Of a stretch of 64,000 bases of DNA, positions 1 to 9,225 are shown in pieces. The notes under the pieces are model-generated. The model made no database searches and was not told the origin of the DNA. It saw only the letters and a program-made list of their open reading frames with translations. How positions within the stretch are numbered: position 1 is the stretch's first letter; each line of letters starts with the position of its first letter. The stretch comes from Diacronema lutheri (Eukaryota > Haptophyta > Pavlovophyceae > Pavlovales > Pavlovaceae), in assembly GCA_019448385.1 (NCBI GenBank), contig JAGTXO010000008.1:868001-932000 (forward strand), written 5' to 3'. The translations under genes and the position numbers were made by a program.

Positions 1-869
1 GGCCTTTCGCTCGGCAGCACCTTCCGCGTCGGCATCGTGCGCGTCGAGACGCGCGCCGAGGCGACACTCGCGCTCGACGACGGCACGCGCGCGCAGACGG
101 AGGCGGGCTTCCTCGGGGCGTCGGTTGCTCTCGTCTTCTGCGCGCTCGCCTTTGGCCAACTGCCCGCGTACCTCACGCGCACCGCGCGCGAGCTCGTCCT
201 CGACCTCGTCCGTCCGTACCGCGTCGGCGCGCCGCTCGAGGGCAACCCTCGGCTTGTCGACGCGATCGCTGGCTGCGAGCACCCGGTGCTCCGCCGCTCG
301 CGCGACGGCGTGCTCTACACGCCCGCCGACGTGCGCGAGGTGAGCGGCCTCGAACGCTGCGCCGAGTGGCTCAGCCCGACGACGTGGTTCTTCAAGCTCA
401 TCGGCATCCACCTCGAGCGGCGCAACGTGCCCCCCGACGTGTACCTCGCCGCCGCGCCCGTGCGCGTGCATCTTGACGAATCGCACGGGCACCAGTCGAG
501 CTACTCGCCCGAGAATAACCCGTTCTGTGCGCGCGCACCTGTGTGGCGCAGCGTGCTGGCGCAGCGTGCTGGACGCGGCGGTGCGTGCTCACGCGCGCGC
601 CCGCGGACCGACGCAACGCTCGCGCAGACAAAGCCGCGTTCATGTACGATGCGGGCGTCTCGGACGCCGAGGCCGGTGCCCCGCTCCTCCGGCCGGCACA
701 CCTGCCGGCCGGCCAAGCCAAGTCGCCGTCGACCGCGTCGTACCGGTCGGCACCGACCGCGGGCGCCGCAACGCACGGCTCGCGCACTGCCTCCGCCGTC
801 GGCACGCCACGCGAGGGCGAGGCCGCTTGGCGGCGCGAGCGCGTGTGCGCCGATGAGCTTGTCGGCTAG
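1..869 (+). CDS. 3' part of an unrecognised membrane protein
   Basis: The frame is open from base 1, so the 5' end lies outside the window. Exon A is 1-526 and exon B is 628-869, with a 101-bp GTGCGC..GCAG intron at 527-627. Splicing turns the phase-1 T plus AC into Tyr and gives a continuous NNPFYKAAFMYDAG junction. One clear membrane segment lies near the start (FLGASVALVFCALAFGQL), followed by a soluble region with WLSPTTWFFKLIGIHLER and a low-complexity Ser/Ala/Pro tail to the TAG at 867-869. I do not recognise the family. The GTG at 37 is not a start; it only falls inside the open frame. The frame and splice are well supported, the function is not. Confidence 0.6.
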
Positions 870-1053
870 TGACTCGTATATGCTAACGACGAGCGTTACG
901 TCGAACAGCGGGGTCAGCACCAGCTGCGGGGGGACCGAGTGGCCAGGGTCGATTTCCGTGCGACTCGTATATTGGGGCGGCGTCGCGCAGCAGTGCGGCG
1001 TCGTCAAAAAGGAGACAAGGCGAGAGGCAATGGGCGATGGCACGCTACGCGCG

Positions 1054-1503
1054 TCATTGAAACAGCACAGCCCAAGCCGGGTAGCGTGCTCGGAGCTCCG
1101 CGCGCAGGTCGTCGATCCGGCGCGTGAGCACGGCGGCTTTCATCGCCGAAGGCGTCCGATCCGTCGCCGTCTGCTGCACGAGCGCGTCGCGCTGGGCGCA
1201 GTACTCGCCCCAGATCGCACGCTGCTGGCGTTCGCCGCCGATGGCCCTGCGCAGCCAGTGCTCCGTCGGCGTGTAGGCCGCCCAGACGGCCTGCAGCCAG
1301 CCGAGGACGACCGCGGCGCGCAGCGACTCGCGCGCGCGGGTGCGCTTGCTCGGCGCAAGCGCGCCGTCCGTGTCGTGCCGCGGCAAGGAAGCCGGAGCCG
1401 CGTTGGGGGCCACACGCGCCGTCTCAATGCCGCCCGCCGGCGCCCACCTCGATGCGCACGTGGGCACCACGAGAAACACGACCCATGTGAGCTCCGTCCG
1501 CAT
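1054..1503 (-). CDS. small secreted or organelle-targeted protein, unknown function
   Basis: This 149-codon frame starts at an ATG (cat at 1501-1503). The N-terminus has a short hydrophobic stretch after MRTELTW (VVFLVVPTCA) that resembles a signal peptide. The C-terminal two thirds is mostly predicted helix with a tryptophan-rich patch (WLQAVWAAYTPTEHWLRRAIGGE) and charged residues, unlike the R/A-biased shadow frames around it. It converges with the gene ending at 869. I cannot name a family. It could be a single-exon gene or the first exon of a longer one, since no downstream exon was searched for convincingly. Confidence 0.45.
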   Translation of the reverse strand: MRTELTWVVFLVVPTCASRWAPAGGIETARVAPNAAPASLPRHDTDGALAPSKRTRARESLRAAVVLGWLQAVWAAYTPTEHWLRRAIGGERQQRAIWGEYCAQRDALVQQTATDRTPSAMKAAVLTRRIDDLRAELRARYPAWAVLFQ

Positions 1504-2685
<1,182 letters not shown>

Positions 2686-2756
2686 TGAGGGCCCGAGGCC
2701 CGAGCAACTGTCGCGAGAGGGCCGCCGTTTTCAGCTCTACAGAAACTAGGGGGTTG

Positions 2757-3548
2757 TCAAAAGCCCGCGTTCGACCCGCCGTACCCCGCGGCGACCAGCC
2801 GCATGTGCTCGCGCACGTGCCCGTCGAGCGCGTCGTACACCTGCTTGCACCCGCCGATCGCGAGGTCGAGCATCTCGCCGAGCTCGTCGGCGGGGATGGC
2901 GGCGGAGAGGTGGGTGAGCGCAATGCGCTGCACCTTGGGCAGGTACGCGACCGACAGCTCCGCGCCGGCGCCGTCCTCGACGGCCGAGACGTCGAGGAGG
3001 AGCGTGCCTTGCACGTGCCCGACCGTGCACGCGCACGCGTAGTCGCGCATTGCAACGCCCGCGTCGATGAGCGCAAGGGTGGCGGCGTTGACGCACGCGC
3101 AGCGCAAGCCGCCATCCACCTGCGCGACGCGCAGCTGGATCACGATCTGCGAGCCGGGGTACAGGTGCGTGAGCACGAGCGGCTCGAACACCGCCTCCAC
3201 CATTGCCGCGATCTCGGTGAGCATCCGGTCCGATGGGCCGCGCGGGTTCCACTCGCCCATCGCAAACGGCGCCATGGCGAGCTCGCAGACGATGATGGCG
3301 CGGTCGTGCGCCATCTTGCGCGTCGAGCCCGACGGATCCTGCGGCCCGTGCACGGCAGCAGCGACGTGCGTGTTGCCCTGCGCCACGAACGCGGCGCCGT
3401 CGGCTCTGCCGTCCGTGGTCTCGAGCTTGCAGATGAAACGCCGGATCTCGGCCTGGCGGCGTCCGTCGGCACGCAAACCTTCGGGCGAGAGGAACTCGTG
3501 CCGCCCCGGCCGTGCGGACGATGGTGCCGTGGCCGACGCTCGCGCCAT
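2757..3548 (-). CDS. RRP41: exosome complex core subunit RRP41 (RNase PH fold)
   Basis: A single-exon 263-residue protein, close to the roughly 245 residues of animal RRP41/EXOSC4. It opens with the family signature SPEGLRADGRR, followed by GAAFVAQGNTHVAAAVHGPQ, and has the RNase PH core LTEIAAMVEAVFEPLVLTHLYP and QVDGGLRCACVNAATLALIDAGV. RRP41 pairs with RRP45 in the hexameric ring of the RNA exosome for 3'-5' RNA processing and decay. The ATG at 3548 is the only in-frame ATG before the conserved block. The gene is head-to-head with a small membrane protein gene; the 77-bp gap holds TTTTTCAAA at 3579-3587, a possible shared promoter word. Confidence 0.95.
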   Translation of the reverse strand: MARASATAPSSARPGRHEFLSPEGLRADGRRQAEIRRFICKLETTDGRADGAAFVAQGNTHVAAAVHGPQDPSGSTRKMAHDRAIIVCELAMAPFAMGEWNPRGPSDRMLTEIAAMVEAVFEPLVLTHLYPGSQIVIQLRVAQVDGGLRCACVNAATLALIDAGVAMRDYACACTVGHVQGTLLLDVSAVEDGAGAELSVAYLPKVQRIALTHLSAAIPADELGEMLDLAIGGCKQVYDALDGHVREHMRLVAAGYGGSNAGF

Positions 3549-3625
3549 GCCTGGCTCGATGTTTCGTCTGACGCGTCCTTTTTCAAACGCGAGGAAAAGA
3601 CCCGGGGACGGAGAGGGTGTCGGTG

Positions 3626-4087
3626 ATGATCGAGCGAAGTGACGCCGCGCACCTTGCCAAGCTGCGCCCGGTGGTGCTCGCGCCAGTGCATGTGACACTC
3701 GTGCTTGCGCTCCTTGCCCTCGCGATCTTTGCGACCATTTTTGCCCAGTACCGCACCTCGCTCGGCCAGAGCCGGCGCGCGGTCGTCCTGCCGACAATGG
3801 ACGACCTGAAGGCGACGCTCGACTCTGACGGCGTGCTACCGCCCAACGCGCACGCGCGCAGGCACATGGGGCGGCGAGCGCCGGCGATGAGTATTCCTGC
3901 TCGCCAGCACCCCTTCTTCCGCTCGCACTTCGCTGCGGCTATTGCCAGCCAAGGCGGCGAGCGGTCCAGGCGAGCATCGGAGCCGGCCGACACCGAGGCT
4001 CACCTCGGCGACGAGAGCGAGCGCGAGCGCGCGCCATCGCGTGGGCGGGGTCAACGCGCGCTCGTCCGCAGGTCGAGCAGAGGCTAG
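3626..4087 (+). CDS. small single-pass membrane protein, unknown function
   Basis: A 153-codon frame from the ATG at 3626; the GTGs at 3617 and 3623 are rejected as starts because an ATG follows at once. A strong membrane helix (VHVTLVLALLALAIFATIFA, about residues 21-40) follows a short charged N-terminus, giving a tail of about 110 mostly disordered Arg/Ser/Glu-rich residues. No family is recognised. It shares a 77-bp divergent promoter with RRP41, which is the best argument that it is a real gene. Convergent with the sialyltransferase gene that ends at 4297. Confidence 0.5.
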   Translation: MIERSDAAHLAKLRPVVLAPVHVTLVLALLALAIFATIFAQYRTSLGQSRRAVVLPTMDDLKATLDSDGVLPPNAHARRHMGRRAPAMSIPARQHPFFRSHFAAAIASQGGERSRRASEPADTEAHLGDESERERAPSRGRGQRALVRRSSRG

Positions 4088-4296
4088 ATAGGCTTGCCGG
4101 CGCCACTGGCGCACGTTTCGAGTGGTGCGCATCACCGCCGACGCGTGCGTCGTGCTGGCGTTGCAGCTCGCGCCGCGAGCTGCAACGCTCCGATCGCACT
4201 TTGCTGCGAGCCCTCCGCTGCTCCCGCGCTGGCCCGTCCCGGGCACAGGGGCCACTGGACACGTGCCGGCAAAGTCGCACAGTCATCAAATTTTGT

Positions 4297-6735
4297 TCAA
4301 AAAGAGGACAGCGAGGCTGTGCCCCAATCCGCGCTCACGTCGCTCGCCCTCCGTCTCCGGTGCACCGCCGCAGCCGGCTTCGACGACGAGGGCGAGCGCG
4401 ACGCGTTGGCGCCCGCGCGCGCGTCGACGCCGGGCAGCGCGCCCGGCACGTCGGTCACGTAGCGCTCGATCAGGCAGGCGCGGCGCATCTCGCGCATTTT
4501 CTCCTCTTCAAGCGCGAAATCGTGGAACGCGTACGTCCACGGCCGGTACGGGTCCTTTGCGCTCTTGTCGTAGGTGACTCGCTCCCAATAGTGGTAAGGG
4601 TAACGCATGCGCGTCGGCGCGTTCGTGCGCACGGCCATGTCCGCCGCGTCGAGGAAGAAGCCAAAGACGCTCACCGTCTCGCAGCTGTACAGCGCGTGCA
4701 TGAGTGCCTCGAAGCCGAACGTGATCTCGAGCCCGCGTACGCCATTCGACTTCTCGTGCCGTGTGCGGTCGGCACGCAGCCAAAGTGGGTTGATGCATTT
4801 TGCGCGGAACTCGGCGCGGAGCCAGCGGAAGCGGACGGTCGCGCCGATCGCCGCCGCCTTGCGCGCGAGCATGTCCAGCCTCGCCTGCCTGTCCGTCCAC
4901 ATGAGCGCGAGCCGCGCGTCGAGGAGCTCCGCCGAAAGGCCCTCGTCGGACATCGCGCTACGTACCCATCGCTGCGTCTGGGGCGAGTTGACGAAACGCA
5001 CGCTCGTCCGGCTGCCCACGCGCGCCTCGAAGCCGCGCACCGGGCACCCGTTCACGCGGAAGACGTGCTCGTGCGCGTCGATGAGCCGCCCGTGCGGGTG
5101 TGAGGCGAGCGCGCCAGAGCCGCCGACGACCGCGCACGAGCGCAGACGCGCGGGAGGCGTGGCGGTCGGCCCGCGCCGCGCGAGGTTGGCAAGCACGGTC
5201 GAGATGTTCTGGCACATGCGCACGTGCCTCTCTGAGCCGAGCATCCGCGCCGCGTTGGCCAGGCCGGGCACGTCGCGAAGCGATGCGCACTCGGAGCGTC
5301 GCTCGAGCGTCGCCGGGGCATTCGGCGGCGCGCCCTTCGGCGGCGCGCGCACGCGCACGCGCGGGAAGAGCGCGTCGAGCCCGCGCTGCAGCACCGCCGC
5401 CTCTTCGTCCGTCAGCTTGACGTCGGGCGGCCACGGCGGCGGCGGCACCACCCTGCGCGCAGGCAAGCGCGCCGGCTTGCGCGGCCGGGAGACCGGCGGG
5501 CGGAAGACGAAGGGTAGGCGGGGCTGGCCGGCGCCGCGCGGCGAGGACGTGGGCGAGGACGCGCGCGCGACGCGCAGCATCAGCCGCTTCCGACACACGT
5601 GCACCACCACCGGACGCGGCTGGTCCGGCCGCCAGCCCGCCTCGACCGGCGCGAAGTTGAGCGATGCGCCTGCACCGGACGGCGCCTCCGGATCGGGCTC
5701 GCGCGCGCGCGCGCGCAGCGTCGCGAGGCGGCACGCGTCGGCAGCGTGCACGAGCGCGCCGTTCACGAGCGCATGCGCGTCGGCGACCACCGTGTTCGCC
5801 GGCACCGCGGCGCGGGGCTGAGCGCGCGCGCTGCGATGTGCGTCATTCGCTCCGCGCGCGCCGACGAGGTCAAGCTGCGCCGCGGCGCGGACACGCCCAA
5901 AGCCGGCGGGCGCGACGGCGTCGGCCCAACTGGTCCGCACGCCCGAGACCACGCGCGCCGTCCCGTTCAGCTCGCCGAGCAGCAGCGTAGGCACACCGCC
6001 GCCGAGCGCGCGCGCGTCGGCGACGAGCGACGCCGCATCCGCGTCCGCCGACCGGCGCGCCGACTCGCGCTGCTCGGCGCGCTCAGCGTCGGCGCCTACG
6101 TGGGCGGAGAGGATACAGACGCGCAGTCCAGATGTCACCGCGCACAGCAGCCCGCCACTCGAGCCGGCGCGGCGTGAAGCGGTCATGCGGACCGCGCCAC
6201 GCGCCACGAGCGCGAGCATCACCCCCCCGCTGCGCGACGGCGCAAAGTGCGCCGCGCCGGCGTCCGGCCACCACTGCGACGCAGCCTTGGCAAGCTCGAC
6301 CTCAGCACGAACACCACCCCCACCGCTCGCGAGCACCACGTTGCACAACGCCACCGCGTCGAAGCGCGCCGAGCGCATGATGGGCGCGAGCTGCTCTGCC
6401 CAGCCTCGACCGAGAGAGAGCGCGTCCACGTACAGCACGCGCTGGCAAAGCGCGCAGTCGCGCGTGGGGAGCTCTGGCGGCTCGCGTGGGCCACGCAAAC
6501 CCAGCCCGTGGTGCAACGCGCTTGGCAGCGCGGACGGATCGCGAACGTTTGGCGCGCGAGCCGGCAAGCGCCGCGCGCGCTCGGGCGTCGCGCCCACGGC
6601 AAAGGGCGCCCGCACGTGCTCGAGCGGGCCGGAGGCGGCGAGCTGCCAGGCAAAGAGGATTATGCCCGGCACCAAGCCGACGAGCATCATGAGCAGGCGC
6701 GCTCTCCCCTGGTCATGCGGCCCCGCGCCGATCAT
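4297..6735 (-). CDS. GT29 sialyltransferase fused to an endonuclease/phosphatase-like domain
   Basis: A single-exon 812-residue type II membrane protein from the ATG at 6735; the TTG further upstream is not a start. Residues 14-33 form the signal anchor. The C-terminal half is a GT29 sialyltransferase: sialylmotif L at about 532-580 (SCAVVGGSGALASHPHGRLID.. GFEARVGSRTSVRF), motif S at about 663-691 (NGVRGLEITFGFEALMHALY), motif III YPYHYWE near 711-718 and motif VS HDFALEEE near 738, where the His is the family catalytic base. Such enzymes move sialic or Kdn-type sugars to glycans in the Golgi. Residues 96-346 resemble an endonuclease/exonuclease/phosphatase fold (FDAVALCNV, CILSAHVGAD, TLLLGELNGT), but the usual metal-binding Glu and GDxN are altered, so it is probably inactive. 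The GT29 call is firm, the N-terminal domain tentative. Confidence 0.85.
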   Translation of the reverse strand: MIGAGPHDQGRARLLMMLVGLVPGIILFAWQLAASGPLEHVRAPFAVGATPERARRLPARAPNVRDPSALPSALHHGLGLRGPREPPELPTRDCALCQRVLYVDALSLGRGWAEQLAPIMRSARFDAVALCNVVLASGGGGVRAEVELAKAASQWWPDAGAAHFAPSRSGGVMLALVARGAVRMTASRRAGSSGGLLCAVTSGLRVCILSAHVGADAERAEQRESARRSADADAASLVADARALGGGVPTLLLGELNGTARVVSGVRTSWADAVAPAGFGRVRAAAQLDLVGARGANDAHRSARAQPRAAVPANTVVADAHALVNGALVHAADACRLATLRARAREPDPEAPSGAGASLNFAPVEAGWRPDQPRPVVVHVCRKRLMLRVARASSPTSSPRGAGQPRLPFVFRPPVSRPRKPARLPARRVVPPPPWPPDVKLTDEEAAVLQRGLDALFPRVRVRAPPKGAPPNAPATLERRSECASLRDVPGLANAARMLGSERHVRMCQNISTVLANLARRGPTATPPARLRSCAVVGGSGALASHPHGRLIDAHEHVFRVNGCPVRGFEARVGSRTSVRFVNSPQTQRWVRSAMSDEGLSAELLDARLALMWTDRQARLDMLARKAAAIGATVRFRWLRAEFRAKCINPLWLRADRTRHEKSNGVRGLEITFGFEALMHALYSCETVSVFGFFLDAADMAVRTNAPTRMRYPYHYWERVTYDKSAKDPYRPWTYAFHDFALEEEKMREMRRACLIERYVTDVPGALPGVDARAGANASRSPSSSKPAAAVHRRRRASDVSADWGTASLSSF

Positions 6736-6839
6736 GCGGCCCAGCGAGGTGGTCGGCGCATGGGGGGAGTAGGCTGGTCCGGCTGGAAAACAGCACCAAA
6801 AAATCAAAATTTTAAAACGGGAGTTTCACAAGTATTGCC

Positions 6840-9017
6840 ATGCTCTCTCTTCAGCGGAGGGTGACGACGATTGGCGGCGGACAGAGGATGTCGCTGGCCC
6901 AGGCAGACGGGCTGCGAGTTGTTTCCGTGCTCGAGCTCGGCTCGAGCGTGCGCGCCCTTGGCTGGGTACCCGAAGGGCTGCTTGTGAGCTGCGCCGACGC
7001 GAGCGCTTCGCTCTTCGCCTTTGACGACTGGGGGGGCACAGCGCGCCGACGGTGGACGGTCGGCGACCGTACGGGCGGTCGCGCGGCCGGCGTCGGCGCG
7101 TGCCTAGCTGACGCGGGCGCGACGAGCTCGGCATGGGCGCCGCCGATGCCTCCGTTGCTCTTCCTTCCCTCGCCGCTCGCCCCCGCCAACCTGCTCGCGC
7201 TGATCGGCGGCGCGCGCGCCGCCATCGCGTGGGCAGCGGCCTTGGGCGGCAGCGGGTGCGTCGGCCCGCCCGCCGTGAGCGGAGAGCGCGTATATGCGCA
7301 CGGCGAGAACGGCACGCTCACGGCGCTGCGGCAGCGGGATGGAGCGGTGCAGTGGGCGTGGGAGCCGCCCAATGGCGCCGAGTGGGAGGAGACGGGCGGC
7401 TTTGAGCTCGTGCCCACGGGCGCCGGTCCGGCGGCCGCGGCCATCGTCGCGACGGCCGTCGAGCGTCAGCGCGGCTCAGCGGCGGACGGCAACTGCACGG
7501 CCGGCCGGGTGGTGCGCGCGTTGAGCGAGGGCAAGGGCATGCCGGCCATCGTGTGGGAATGGCGGCCCGACCCGAACGGCATCGCCACGCAGTACGACCG
7601 GTCGGCGTCCGCGGACGATTCGCAAACCGCGCTCGCGCGAGTCCGCGCCGCGCAGCCGCAGCCGCACGCCGGCGGCGATGCGCCCGGCGCGCGCGCGCCG
7701 TCCTCGGCCGCGCGCGCGGCTGCTGGCCAGCCAGCGTGCGCGTGCGAGCCGGCGATGCGTCCGCCGCGCCTCGAGCGCGCATGGGCTTCGGATGGAACAT
7801 TCGTCCTTCTCGCATCGATCGACGCGTGCGCGTACGCGCCGGCCGATCCGGCACCGACGCCATCGTTGAGCGCACACCCGTCGTCGGCGTCCGCGCCGCG
7901 CGCCATCGCGTCGTCGAACGCGTCGATCGCCGCGCTCGATGAGGCGACGGGCCGCGTCCGCTGGCACCGACCGCTCGGCGCCGGCGTGCGGTGCTCGCGT
8001 GCGGCCGCAGAATACGATGGCGTCGCGTACGTCGTCTGCTCGGGCGGCGAGGGCGCCGCACAGCCGCAGCTGCTCGCGCTCGATACGCGCGATGGCTCGC
8101 TCGCGTGGGCGCACGAGCTGAGCGTCGAGAAGGCGGGCGACGCCGCGCCGCGCGCGGACGGCGCGGCGCGGCGCGGCGCGGCGTCGGTGGAGGCGCACGA
8201 GGAGGACGTGATGTGCGCGGGCAGCGGCCTCGGCGTGCAGTGTGAGCTCGTTGTGAGCGGCAGCGCGGCGCCGGCGCTTTCGGTCGATGGTGTCCTCTAC
8301 GTGCTCGCCGCCGTGCGGCCGCGGCTCTCGGGCGGCGCGGCGGCGCCCGGCGCGCTGTCGACGTGCGTGCTGCTACGCGTCGCCACGCGCCCGTCGCTCG
8401 CCGACGGCAGCGATGGCGGCGACGCGACGCTCGTGCGCGCGGCGCGCGCGCTGCCGACGGTGCGGCTGGGTAGCTGCGATGGTGGCTGGTTTGAGAAGCA
8501 CCGTGGCTCGCGGCCACTCGCGCTGCCGCGCGCGGACGGCGTGGTGGCGGCCGGCGCGGGCAGCGCCGCGTGGCTCGTGGCGCCCATCGACGCGTGCGCG
8601 GAGATTGAGTGCGTGCACGGCGTGTGCCGCAACGGCTCGTGCTACTGCGAGGCGGGGTTCCTCGCCGCCGACTGCTCCGAGCCCTACTCGCCCTACCGCG
8701 CCGAGTGGCCAGTGTGGATTGGGTTGGGCGCGACGGTGTCACTTCTGCTCGTCTTCTTGACGTGCCTCGTCGGCGTGTACCGCTCCTTCTTGTGGGTCAA
8801 GTTTCGGATGCAGATGATTCAGGTGCGGCACGACATGGAGCGCCGCGGGTACCAGCTGCCGCAGGACGACTCGACGTACTCGGGCGACGCCGGCCGCGCG
8901 TCGGGCCAGCAGACGCCGCGCGCCGCGCCGCTGCTCGCGCCCGCGCCGGGCTCGGGCGCCGCGCCGGGCAGCGTGGGCAGCAGCACCGTCTCGCTGCTCG
9001 CGGACGGCGCGCGCTGA
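6840..9017 (+). CDS. PQQ-like beta-propeller membrane protein with an EGF-like module
   Basis: 725 codons from the ATG at 6840. PQQ/quinoprotein-type blades recur: GERVYAHGENGTLTALRQRD with VQWAW, then SIAALDEATGRVRWHRPL, then LLALDTRDGSLAWAHEL, then LSVDGVLYVLAAV. Near residues 595-625 is an EGF-like Cys pattern (IECVHGVCRNGSCYCEAGFL), then a membrane helix (WIGLGATVSLLLVFLTCLVG, about 635-656) and a 65-residue Ser/Pro/Ala-rich tail. The order propeller-EGF-TM-tail fits a type I surface or lumenal protein, yet no signal peptide is visible, so a short 5' exon may be missing. Divergent from the sialyltransferase gene by 104 bp, with AT-rich 6799-6818 between them. The ligand is unknown. Confidence 0.75.
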   Translation: MLSLQRRVTTIGGGQRMSLAQADGLRVVSVLELGSSVRALGWVPEGLLVSCADASASLFAFDDWGGTARRRWTVGDRTGGRAAGVGACLADAGATSSAWAPPMPPLLFLPSPLAPANLLALIGGARAAIAWAAALGGSGCVGPPAVSGERVYAHGENGTLTALRQRDGAVQWAWEPPNGAEWEETGGFELVPTGAGPAAAAIVATAVERQRGSAADGNCTAGRVVRALSEGKGMPAIVWEWRPDPNGIATQYDRSASADDSQTALARVRAAQPQPHAGGDAPGARAPSSAARAAAGQPACACEPAMRPPRLERAWASDGTFVLLASIDACAYAPADPAPTPSLSAHPSSASAPRAIASSNASIAALDEATGRVRWHRPLGAGVRCSRAAAEYDGVAYVVCSGGEGAAQPQLLALDTRDGSLAWAHELSVEKAGDAAPRADGAARRGAASVEAHEEDVMCAGSGLGVQCELVVSGSAAPALSVDGVLYVLAAVRPRLSGGAAAPGALSTCVLLRVATRPSLADGSDGGDATLVRAARALPTVRLGSCDGGWFEKHRGSRPLALPRADGVVAAGAGSAAWLVAPIDACAEIECVHGVCRNGSCYCEAGFLAADCSEPYSPYRAEWPVWIGLGATVSLLLVFLTCLVGVYRSFLWVKFRMQMIQVRHDMERRGYQLPQDDSTYSGDAGRASGQQTPRAAPLLAPAPGSGAAPGSVGSSTVSLLADGAR

Positions 9018-9094
9018 CGCCTGGACGGTCGCGCGGCGCGCGCGCGGGCCGAACGGACCACAGTTGAAGCGAGCGTGCCAAGACTCTTTTATAC

Positions 9095-9163
9095 ACTAAC
9101 GACGCTTACAGGCGGTCGGCGTGCACGGGGCCGAGGCTGGACAAACGGAGTGAGCGAAAGAGA
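9095..9163. repeat. dispersed intergenic motif, copy A
   Basis: Two adjoining words occur elsewhere in the window. ACTAACGACGCTTACAGGCG at 9095-9114 recurs at 14445-14464 and, in degraded form, at 14485, 63261 and 881. The following 44 bp (9118-9161, GGCGTGCACGGGGCCGAGGC and on to GAGCGAAAG) recurs almost exactly at 51273-51316. The block sits between the propeller gene stop (9017) and the Nup88 start (9226). It may be a degraded mobile or UTR element, and the first word also reads like a branch point plus 3' splice site. Confidence 0.6.
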
Positions 9164-9225
9164 GCACGCACCATCGGGCCCGAAATCAGCAGGGCGTCGA
9201 CTCTTTTTTAGTCGGTCGTGCGAAA

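Noticed and set aside
9095-9114. ACTAACGACGCTTACAG as the acceptor of a Nup88 5' intron
   Set aside because: Not called as a feature because no donor or upstream exon could be identified; kept as a testable idea only.
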